From contig JAQWZU010000206.1 of NCBI GenBank assembly GCA_029253285.1, positions 23,950 to 87,949 on the forward strand: a DNA stretch of 64,000 nucleotides, given 5' to 3'. Numbering within the stretch: the stretch's first letter is position 1; each line of letters starts with the position of its first letter. Positions 8,921-17,200 of this stretch are shown here, piece by piece. The position numbers were made by a program, and so were the translations under genes. Source of the stretch: Akkermansiaceae bacterium (GTDB lineage Bacteria > Verrucomicrobiota > Verrucomicrobiia > Verrucomicrobiales > Akkermansiaceae). The notes below the pieces were generated by a model. That model was given only the letters and a program-made list of their open reading frames with translations, was not told the DNA's origin and ran no database searches.

Positions 8921-9951
8921 TGCTCCCCACCGATAGACCCGCTCTTTTTCTTGCTCCCATGCAGGACGTGACCGACCTGCCCTTTATGCGGGTCATGGCG
9001 CAGTTGGGCGGTGCCGACGTCTACGTCACCGAATACTTCCGCGTCCACATTCACTCCAACCTCGATCCTTACATCCTCCGCTCCATCACCGAGAACCCCA
9101 CTGGACGCCCGATCATCGCGCAGTTGATCGGACAAGACGCCAGCGAATTGGTCCGTACTGTTAATCTACTCAAAAGGCATCCCATCGCCGGAATCGATCT
9201 CAACCTTGGCTGTCCGGCTCCGGTTGTTTGTCGTAAGGAAGCCGGCGGGGGACTTCTCAGAAACCCAGACAAAATTAACGAACTCCTCGGCGCCTTGCGC
9301 GAGGCTTGCGATGACCTTCACTTCACCGTGAAGACCCGCGTCGGATACGAATCACCCGACGAATTCGACGGCATCCTCTCTGTTTTTAAAAAGCACGCCA
9401 TTGATCTCCTCACTGTTCACGGGAGAACTGTTAGAGAACGATACCAAACGCCCGTTCATCCTGAGAAAATTCGCCAGGCCGTCGAAGAGCTTCCCTGTCC
9501 GGTCATCGCCAATGGCAATGTCGTCAACCTCCCCACCGGCCTCGCTTATCTCGAGGAGACCCAAGCCGCCGGGCTCATGATCGGTCGCGGGGCTATCCGC
9601 CACCCCTGGATCTTTCCGCAACTCCACGCCGCCTTTCTCGACGAACCAGTCCCCGTCGTCACCGGAAAAATGGTGAAGGCATACATCGAGTTGCTTTACG
9701 AGGAAACGGCCCGGGAAATCCCTGACTTTATCGAGGCCAAGCATATCCAGAAGATGAAGAAATACTTGATCTACATCTCCCAGGGACACGTCCCAGAATT
9801 CGAACACACCATTCGCAGGGTGAAGACGAGGGAAGAGTTTTTTGGCACTTGCACCGAGTTTCTCGATCATGATCAACCCGCTCCTGATCTTCCTCCGGAG
9901 AACTCCAAGCTCTTCTGCGGATTTTCCCAATTTCTCCCTCCCGAAGGATGA
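8920..9951 (+). CDS. dus: tRNA-dihydrouridine synthase
   Basis: A 343-residue FMN-dependent TIM-barrel enzyme that reduces uridines in the tRNA D-loop with NADPH. Seen in order: LFLAPMQDVTDLPFM (first strand, FMN site), TEYFRVH, IAQLIGQD, the catalytic-loop segment DLNLGCPAP with its Cys near residue 95, KTRVGYES, LLTVHGRTVRERY, VIANGNV and GLMIGRGAIRHPWIF (phosphate site). The length matches the Dus family. The C-terminus carries the helical tRNA-recognition part (HIQKMKKYLIYISQG). It starts within the stop of the DUF58 gene. Which uridine position it modifies cannot be decided from sequence alone. Confidence 0.93.
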   Translation: MLPTDRPALFLAPMQDVTDLPFMRVMAQLGGADVYVTEYFRVHIHSNLDPYILRSITENPTGRPIIAQLIGQDASELVRTVNLLKRHPIAGIDLNLGCPAPVVCRKEAGGGLLRNPDKINELLGALREACDDLHFTVKTRVGYESPDEFDGILSVFKKHAIDLLTVHGRTVRERYQTPVHPEKIRQAVEELPCPVIANGNVVNLPTGLAYLEETQAAGLMIGRGAIRHPWIFPQLHAAFLDEPVPVVTGKMVKAYIELLYEETAREIPDFIEAKHIQKMKKYLIYISQGHVPEFEHTIRRVKTREEFFGTCTEFLDHDQPAPDLPPENSKLFCGFSQFLPPEG

Positions 9952-9974
9952 ACAAGTTTCACATTGACTTCACC

Positions 9975-9990
9975 GGTCTCAGGCGAGACC
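9975..9990. repeat. Short inverted repeat upstream of the Pur-alpha-like gene
   Basis: Perfect 6-bp arms GGTCTC / GAGACC with a 4-nt spacer, 24 bp after the dus stop. A TTGACT hexamer at 9964 precedes it but no convincing -10 element follows. It could be an operator or chance. Confidence 0.3.
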
Positions 9991-10018
9991 CTCACCCTTG
10001 AAATTACTCAGGAAAGCA

Positions 10019-10222
10019 GTGGACCAGGAAATCTTACATACCGAAAAAATTCTCGCGGATCGGAAGATCTTTTTTATGGATCTCAAAGAAAACCAACGTG
10101 GACGCGTGGTGAAAATCACGGAAGATGTCAGCGGCAATCGCGACACCATCATGGTGCCTGCTGAGATCCTCGGAGATTTCATCGCGGCCTTGACTGACAT
10201 CAAGGAAACGGCGGACCAGTAA
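10019..10222 (+). CDS. Bacterial Pur-alpha-like single-strand nucleic-acid-binding protein (DUF3276)
   Basis: A 67-residue protein that is essentially one PUR repeat. RKIFFMDLKENQRGRVVKITED is the hallmark beta-strand block, followed by DTIMVPAEILGDFIAAL, the strand and helix that complete the fold. Such proteins bind purine-rich single-stranded DNA or RNA, as shown for the Borrelia and Bacteroidetes homologues. I prefer the GTG at 10019 because AGGA sits 5 nt upstream of it; a TTG at 9998 in the same frame would add seven residues and lies closer to the dus stop. It probably shares the dus transcript, 67 bp upstream. Its target is unknown. Confidence 0.8.
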   Translation: MDQEILHTEKILADRKIFFMDLKENQRGRVVKITEDVSGNRDTIMVPAEILGDFIAALTDIKETADQ

Positions 10223-10450
10223 ACGCCACTGCTCCACCAATCGGAGGACTCCGTCCTTGAGATCATTCATTCTTAGCGAAACGAAACGCGAAGGCACGTC
10301 TCCCTCCATGGGACTGGGAATGCGCCTGCCCACAGAGAAGGGCCCCATGAATGAAATTAATAGTTAACTCATTTGATCAATTTTTTCGGAGCGCGTTTCT
10401 TTTTTACTTGCCGCCCCGCATCTCGATCCAAGGATAGCCCATCTCTCGAC

Positions 10451-11725
10451 ATGAAACTTCCAATTCTTTTTTCATTCCTCGCCCTTTCGTCCCTGGCAGC
10501 CGTTGACTGGCCTCACTTTCTCGGGCCCACCCGCGATGGATTCTCCACCGAAACAAACCTTCTCAAATCCTTCCCCAAGGAAGGCCCTGAGCTTCTCTGG
10601 GAAGCCAAACTCGAGGAAGGCTTCGGAGGTGCTGCCGTCGTGGGCGACGAAGTCTTTATTGTTGATCGCGTCTCCAAGGAAAAAGACATCCTGCGCTGCC
10701 TCAGCTTGAAAGACGGCAAGGAACAGTGGAACTACGAAAGCCCCTCCGAAGGGGAACCTCCCTTTCCCGGCTCCCGGAGTGTCCCTACTGTGGAAGAGGA
10801 CGCCGTCTACTTCATCGGACCATTCGGAGAGGTCTTCCGCATCAACCGTGAGACCCACAAGCCCGACTGGAAAATTTCTCTCAAAAAACGATACCCCGAT
10901 GCCGACACCCCGAAATGGGGCTACGCCCAGTGCGTCCTTGTCGTCGATGATGTCGTCATCGTCACGCCCTTTGGTGAGGACACCGGTATTGTTGGTTGGG
11001 ATAAAAAGACCGGCAAGGAACTTTGGAAAAGTGACGGCTTCGGCAACACTCATTCCTCTCCGACCATCATGAATCTTTGTGGAGAAGAACAAATCGTCAT
11101 CCTCACCACTGACGGGACCGGACTCTCCAGCTTCGAACCCAAAACCGGGAAAAAACTCTGGCAAAGCGACCTATATCAAAACCGCATTCCCATCACCGTG
11201 CCAGTCCAAGTCGGTCAGAACCGCATCTTTGCATCGGGCGGATATGACGGTGGCTCCAAAATGCTCTCAGTTAAGAAGCAAGGGAGTGAATATAAGATCG
11301 AGACCCTCTGGGAGATCAAGAAAGGGACCCAGGTTCACCCGCCGCTTCTCATCGACAACCACCTTTACTTCCTCGCCAACGAAAACTCCAACCACAAGGT
11401 CAAGGCCAAACGTAAGACCGGCGGGTTGGCTTGCTACACTCTCGAAGGAAAAGAACTCTGGAACACCGGCGACGAGCCGTTCATGGGGCGGGGCAACAGC
11501 ATCTTTGCCGATGGCATGATCATCATTCAAGATGGCGAAAGTGGCGTCCTCCGCCTCGTTGATCCCGATCCCTCCGGCTTCAAACTTCTCGCCGAATCCA
11601 ACGTCTTCGAGACCAATCTCGATAAACGTCGCGACCTGAAATACTGGAGCACCATGGCCCTCTCCAACGGCCACCTTCTCATGCGGGGCCAAAACAGGCT
11701 CCTCTGCCTCAAGATGTCGAAGTAA
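10451..11725 (+). CDS. Secreted PQQ-like beta-propeller protein
   Basis: A 424-residue protein with a signal peptide (MKLPILFSFLALSSLAA) that fixes the ATG at 10451. The mature protein starts with WPHFLGPTRDG, the usual opening of PVC PQQ-like repeat proteins. About seven blades follow, marked by repeated DGKEQWNY, TGKELWKS and TGKKLWQS tryptophan-docking motifs. It resembles BamB and quinoprotein dehydrogenases, but I see no catalytic Ca/PQQ residues I can assign, so PQQ binding is unproven. It lies 228 bp downstream of the Pur-alpha-like gene and is probably transcribed on its own. Confidence 0.85.
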   Translation: MKLPILFSFLALSSLAAVDWPHFLGPTRDGFSTETNLLKSFPKEGPELLWEAKLEEGFGGAAVVGDEVFIVDRVSKEKDILRCLSLKDGKEQWNYESPSEGEPPFPGSRSVPTVEEDAVYFIGPFGEVFRINRETHKPDWKISLKKRYPDADTPKWGYAQCVLVVDDVVIVTPFGEDTGIVGWDKKTGKELWKSDGFGNTHSSPTIMNLCGEEQIVILTTDGTGLSSFEPKTGKKLWQSDLYQNRIPITVPVQVGQNRIFASGGYDGGSKMLSVKKQGSEYKIETLWEIKKGTQVHPPLLIDNHLYFLANENSNHKVKAKRKTGGLACYTLEGKELWNTGDEPFMGRGNSIFADGMIIIQDGESGVLRLVDPDPSGFKLLAESNVFETNLDKRRDLKYWSTMALSNGHLLMRGQNRLLCLKMSK

Positions 11726-11884
11726 TGCAACTCCGACCCTATCGGGACTAACTAATCGATCTTTGGCGGACCTGCAACTTGATCGCTCCGGTCAACGACC
11801 CCTTCCGCGGCATTGAGCGGAAGTCTTAAGAGCCTGTGGACCAAACTATGTGCCAGCAAAGTAACATTCGAATAGCTCTTACTC

Positions 11885-11918
11885 AAAAAAAGCCCGCCGG
11901 AACGAATCCCGACGGGCT
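11885..11918 (-). terminator. Rho-independent terminator after dapL
   Basis: Arms AGCCCGCCGG (11891-11900) and CCGACGGGCT (11909-11918) form a near-perfect stem. Read on the minus strand it is followed by a run of six T. It lies 19 bp after the dapL stop. Confidence 0.88.
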
Positions 11919-11936
11919 GAAAAATTAGGTAGGCCC

Positions 11937-13166
11937 TTAAACCATCTCCACGAGTCGACGGCAGACTTCCTCGACGTTTTCACGTGAGTTGAAGGCTGAA
12001 ATCCGGAAGAATCCTTCGCCCGCTGCGCCGAATCCGGCACCGGGGGTGACCACGACTTGTGCGCTTTCGAGCATCTTCTGGAACATGCCCCAGCTATCGA
12101 CACCCTCGGGACAACCGACCCAGACGTAAGGAGCGTTTTCGCCGCCCCAGACTTTTAGGCCGAGTCCTTCGCAGGCTTCTTTGAGAAGCTTGGCGTTCGT
12201 CATGTAGTGCTTCACCAGTTCAGCGACCTCGGCTTTTCCAGCCTCGGAGTAGATGGCCTCGGCTCCACGCTGAACAGGATAGGATGCTCCGTTGAACTTG
12301 GTGGAATGACGACGTCCCCAGAGTTGCTTGAGAGGGACCCGCTCTCCGGAAGCAGTTGCACCGGTGACCGTTTCGGGAATCACGGTGTAGGCACAACGCA
12401 CGCCGGTGAATCCACCGTTCTTGGAGAAGGAGCGAAACTCAATCGCGCAATTCTTGGCTCCTTCGATTTCATAAATCGAACGAGGAACTGATTCGTCCTG
12501 CACGAAGGCCTCGTAAGCGGCATCGTAAAGAATGACCGCGTCGTTCTCGAGAGCGTATGCGACCCAGGCTTCGAGCTGCTCACGAGTCGCAGTCGTTCCC
12601 GTTGGATTGTTCGGATAGCAAAGATAGATCAGGTCGACCCTCTCCTCGGGAAGGGCGGGCACGAAGCCGTTCTCGGCGGTGCACTTGAGATAAACGAGAC
12701 CTTCATACTCCCCTGCTTCGTTCGCCTCACCGGTGTTTCCGGCCATGACATTGGTATCGACGTAGACGGGATAAACCGGGTCGGTCACCGCGATCTTATT
12801 CCCTTCTCCGAAGATATCGAGAATGTTGCCCGAATCGCATTTCGAACCGTCCGAGACGTAGATATCACCCGCATCGATATCGAGACCGGCGTAGGCATTT
12901 TCAGCGATTGATTCCCGCAGAAAAGGATACCCTTGCTCGGGACCATAACCACGGAAAGTTCCGCGATTGCCTAGTTCATCGACCGCCTTCTTCATGGCCT
13001 CGCGGGCGGCGACAGGAACGGGTTCGGTGACGTCGCCGATTCCACAACGGATCAGGCGCTTGGCCAATTCAGGTTCTGCATCGGTGTATGCGTTCACACG
13101 ACGGGAGATCTCAGGGAAGAGGTAGCCGGCCTTGAGCTTCTGGAAGTTTTCGTTGATACGAGCCAT
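11937..13166 (-). CDS. dapL: LL-diaminopimelate aminotransferase
   Basis: A 409-residue PLP enzyme converting tetrahydrodipicolinate and glutamate directly to LL-diaminopimelate, the one-step variant of the lysine/peptidoglycan pathway found in plants, Chlamydiae, Verrucomicrobia and others. The N-terminal [42 protein letters not shown] and the PLP-lysine segment [10 protein letters not shown] (Lys249) all match the family, as does the length. I chose ATG 13166 (MARINENF) over a codon three residues upstream because homologues start here. It is a single-gene unit ended by its own terminator. Its presence means this lineage need not use the succinylase or acetylase branch. Confidence 0.96.
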   Translation of the reverse strand: MARINENFQKLKAGYLFPEISRRVNAYTDAEPELAKRLIRCGIGDVTEPVPVAAREAMKKAVDELGNRGTFRGYGPEQGYPFLRESIAENAYAGLDIDAGDIYVSDGSKCDSGNILDIFGEGNKIAVTDPVYPVYVDTNVMAGNTGEANEAGEYEGLVYLKCTAENGFVPALPEERVDLIYLCYPNNPTGTTATREQLEAWVAYALENDAVILYDAAYEAFVQDESVPRSIYEIEGAKNCAIEFRSFSKNGGFTGVRCAYTVIPETVTGATASGERVPLKQLWGRRHSTKFNGASYPVQRGAEAIYSEAGKAEVAELVKHYMTNAKLLKEACEGLGLKVWGGENAPYVWVGCPEGVDSWGMFQKMLESAQVVVTPGAGFGAAGEGFFRISAFNSRENVEEVCRRLVEMV

Positions 13167-13275
13167 GACGGACACCGTCTAGCGCGGCACGGGCCTTCGG
13201 GCAAGAGCAGGGTAACCGAAAATTCTACTTTTGGTGCAGAACCCCGGCCACTGGCGTCAAAAGCACAGCTTTCGA

Positions 13276-14136
13276 CTACTCTCTCCAAATCCAGCGCAAG
13301 GTATCAGGAAAAATAGCCCCACCGTGCTCGCCATTGTGCCCTCCTTTTCCAGGGACGAACTTATAATCGTAGTCCCGAAACTTGAGCGCCTTGTCCATCT
13401 GGAGGTTCGCGAGCCACCAATTCCCGTGCTGATTGTTCAAATCCTGGTCGCCGTCCTGTAAAAAGACTCGGATCGGCCGCTTATCGCCCTTCCGAATCAA
13501 GGCCGGATAAACATGCCCACCCCGGATGTTGGTAAAGCTTCCGATGTGGCTGATCACCTTGTGAAATAGATCCGGCCGCTCCCACGCCACCGTGAAGGCA
13601 CAAATCCCGCCCGAACTCATGCCACAAATCGCGCGCTTCGCGGGATCCTGGGTCAATTTCACCATCTTGCCCACTTCGGGGAGAATCTCCTTTTCTAGAA
13701 ACTCGGCGTAGTCGCCATTCAGACTGTCATACTCGACGCTGCGATTGCTCCCCTTCTTCATCTTCCATCCCTGAACCCCCTCAATCTTGTCGGTGAACAA
13801 TCCAGGGTTCAAAAAAATCCCCACCGTCAGCGGAATCTCTCCCTTTGCGATGAGATTATCCATCACGGTCGAGGCCCGGATTTGCCCCTTTGGACCGATA
13901 TAGGCATGACCATCTTGAAAAACGAGAACGTTGGCCTCTTTGGTCCCGTCATACTGGGCCGGCACATAGACGTAATACTGCCGCAGCGTACCTTCGAAAA
14001 CTTCACTCCGCCATTCATGCCGCGTCACTTTTCCCTTCGGCACACCTTCCTGAACCATCGAGTCCGGACCGAGTTTATATTTTTCCGCAAGAAGCGGAGC
14101 GGCGAGGCAAAGAGCGAGGGTGAGAGCTTTGATCAT
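13276..14136 (-). CDS. Secreted alpha/beta-hydrolase esterase (enterochelin-esterase type)
   Basis: A 286-residue exported hydrolase. The ATG at 14136 begins a clear signal peptide (MIKALTLALCLAAPLLA); the long upstream extension in the same frame has no support. The body has the esterase-D/Fes layout: YYVYVPAQY first strands, VLVFQDGHAYIG, VGIFLNPG, then the nucleophile elbow ICGMSSGG (Ser174), and a late HNGEHGG that would supply the catalytic His. Relatives cleave siderophore esters or carbohydrate acyl esters; an acetyl- or feruloyl-type substrate is equally possible here. It is divergent from the alpha-2-macroglobulin gene with about 109 bp between the starts. Confidence 0.85.
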   Translation of the reverse strand: MIKALTLALCLAAPLLAEKYKLGPDSMVQEGVPKGKVTRHEWRSEVFEGTLRQYYVYVPAQYDGTKEANVLVFQDGHAYIGPKGQIRASTVMDNLIAKGEIPLTVGIFLNPGLFTDKIEGVQGWKMKKGSNRSVEYDSLNGDYAEFLEKEILPEVGKMVKLTQDPAKRAICGMSSGGICAFTVAWERPDLFHKVISHIGSFTNIRGGHVYPALIRKGDKRPIRVFLQDGDQDLNNQHGNWWLANLQMDKALKFRDYDYKFVPGKGGHNGEHGGAIFPDTLRWIWRE

Positions 14137-14245
14137 AGCGATAGCGCTCAAATTACCTGCCTTTCGTATAAGTCCTGTCAAAGAAGGCCTTTCTTGATAC
14201 TTTTTTGTGAATCGTTTGGTATCTGTGACGTTAAACCTAACAACA

Positions 14246-17200
14246 ATGAAAGTTCTTCTCTTCCTCCTCTCCCTGAACTGCCTCCACGCAACCCCTCGAC
14301 TGAGTTCCAGCAACCGTCCCATCAATCCGCAATCCACCATCGAAATCGTTTTCGACAAACCGATGGTCACGGAAGATCGTCTCGGAAAAGAACAAGCCAA
14401 CGACCTTCTGAACATCAAGCCGGTCTGGAACACCAAGATCCTTTGGCGCGCTCAAAATATCGCCCGTCTCGTTCCGCAGGAGGCCCCGACCGTCGGCGTG
14501 AGTTACAAAATCTCCACCGCCTCCGAACTCACTGCCCGGGACGGCAGCAAGGTCGAACAAACTACTTTTGATGATCTCGTAACCGAGGGATTGAGCGTCC
14601 AACGAACCCGCAAGCGGGGAACATTGCGCTCGGGAGGCTACGTCCTTTTCTTCAACGACGACATCGATCCTCTCACCGCAGCGCCCTTCTTCCACTTCGT
14701 CCGACCCGAAACCAAAGAACAAGGCGCCCTGATCGTCGCCGCCCGAACCCGACAGGCCCGGTGGGGTGATTTCGGAAGTAGCTATTATTACACCCAATCA
14801 TGGCAGGAACGATTCCTGAAAAAAGACCGCCCCAAAGCTCAACCAAGCCACACCGTCATCCCTCACGCCATCGTCGTCGAGCCCATGACGCCTCTTCCCG
14901 TCGGCTCAAGCTGGTCCCTAAAACGCATCCAAGGCGTTCCCAACAAAACAAAGACCGCCAGCCTTAATGAGGAGAACGCTTACAATGTCGGTAACATCGT
15001 TCCCTTCGTCGCCACCTCCGTGAGCACCGTCTCCATTCCCGACGCCGACCGCCAGGTCCGCATCTACTTCAACCAAAAACTCCCCTCTCACCTCAATCCG
15101 GAACATTGCCTACAGTTTATCACCTTCGAACCCGCCGTCGCAAATCTCAAAGCCACGACGGATTACCGAAAACAAAAGCTCTACCTCCACGGAGACTTTA
15201 AAAAACAGGACGTCTACACCATCCACATCAATCAATCTCTCACCAGCTCCGAGGGGCTTCCTTTGCAAACCGCCGTTAAGAAAAACCTCAAATTCACCCG
15301 CGTCACACCAAGCCTCTCCCTCCCCAGCCACGACGAAGCGCAACTCGCGAGCGGAACCCGCACCTACGAGATGACTTCCACCAACAACAAGTCACTCCAC
15401 CTCCGCATCAAAAAACTCACGCCCGAGGAACTCGTCCGCGTCTCCCAGGGATACCGCCGCTACACCGGAGATGGGCCGAACAACGACCGCATCAGAAACC
15501 GAAACGATCTCCCCTTCGAGCTCATCACCGGCACCACCGTCTTTGATGAAGTTATTCCCGTCAACGCACCCCTCGACACGACATACACGCACCAAATTAA
15601 GTGGGATCAGTTTCTCCCAGCCGACCAAAAGACCGGAGCCTTCTTCCTCTCTGTCACCGGAGATCCTGCCGACCACCCGGATCTCGCCAAGTCCTCTCAA
15701 AAAGTTGCTCAAGCGCTCGTCCAACTCACCGATATCGGTCTCGCCTGGAAGTTGACCGGCGACTCCGCCTTCCTCTACGCCTATTCCTGCCAGACCGGCA
15801 AAGCCCTTCCCGGCGTGCAACTTTCCCTCTTCGGTGAAGATGCCCGCCCTCTCCATCAAGGCGCCGTCGGTGTCAATGGCCTCGCCACGCTTCCCCGCAA
15901 GCCGGAACACCGCCACCTCCGTGCCACCAACGGAAATGACACCCTCATTCTTCCTTACGATGGCGATCTTCCCACCGTTTCGATGTGGCGCTTCCCCGTC
16001 AATTACGCTTGGCGCGACCTTCCCGAAAAGCAGCGCAAGACACTCCTCTTCACCGACCGCCAACTCTACCGTCCCGGCGAGACGATGCGACTCAAGGGCC
16101 TCGTCCGCATCCTCCAGAACGACAAGCTGACCCAACCCACCAAGCTCTCACCCACCCTCGTCCTCACCGACCCCGCCGGCCGCGAGGTGCACAATGCCAA
16201 GGTCAAACTCTCGCCCGTCGGTTCATTCGACTTCACCTACAAACTCCCCAACACGACGGTGGGGCGTTATTCCGCCACCTTAAGCTGGCCCGAAGAACTC
16301 GAAGCCGCCCGGGGAATGGAAAACTGGTGGGCCGGCAACCAGGCCAAACAATCCGCCCGCTTCGTCCACGCCTTCCAGGTTCAGGAATTCAAGCGCAATG
16401 CTTTTGAACTCACCGCCGGTCTTGAGGAAACCGAAATCCGTGAGATCGCCTTCGAGCTCGAGGCCAAATACTTCCAGGGCACCGCCGTCGCCGAGGGCAA
16501 AGTCGATTGGTATCTCTCGGCCAGCCCCACCGGCTTCTACCCCGCCAAGTATCGCGACTTCTACTTCGGCGACCACCGCCGCTACGATTCCTATTACTGG
16601 AGTCACTACTTCGGCTACAATGACGACAGCAGCTCTTCCCGATCCGGCAGCCACGATGAAGATGGTGAAGCCCGACTCGACGAAGGCGGGAAGCTCTCGC
16701 TCAACTTCAAACTCCCCGAAATCAAGTTCCCCAGCCCTCGCCGCGTCACCGTCACCACGGAAGTCACCGACGCGAACAGCCAAACCCTCACCTCGCGCGA
16801 CAGCCTCACCTTCCACTCGTCCGATTTCTATCTTGGCATCGCCCGTCGAGATCAACTGTCCCGCGTAAACAAGGAGATTTCCTACAAGTTGGTCACGGTC
16901 ACACCAGAAGGAGAACCCTTTACCGGCAATACTCCGGCCCAGGTCACCATCACCCGCGAGTTCAATAAGCAGACTAAATCGAAAGCCGCCAACGGACGCA
17001 TCATCGTCAAAAACGAAACGGAAATCCTCCCAGTCTCCCAAACCGATTATCTCATCGTCGGAGGGGACCTCAACATCTCCTTCACCCCGACTGCCGCCGG
17101 CCGACACTTCATGTCCATCACCGCGCAGGACGCCTCCGGCCGGCCCGTGCAAACTGTCGTGTCCCTGCACATCTATGGAACAAATGAATATCCCTGGGCC

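Noticed and set aside
14246..14320. Lipoprotein signal on the alpha-2-macroglobulin
   Set aside because: The only Cys near the leader is in LSLNC, and Asn at -1 is not a lipobox residue. I treat it as an ordinary signal peptide.
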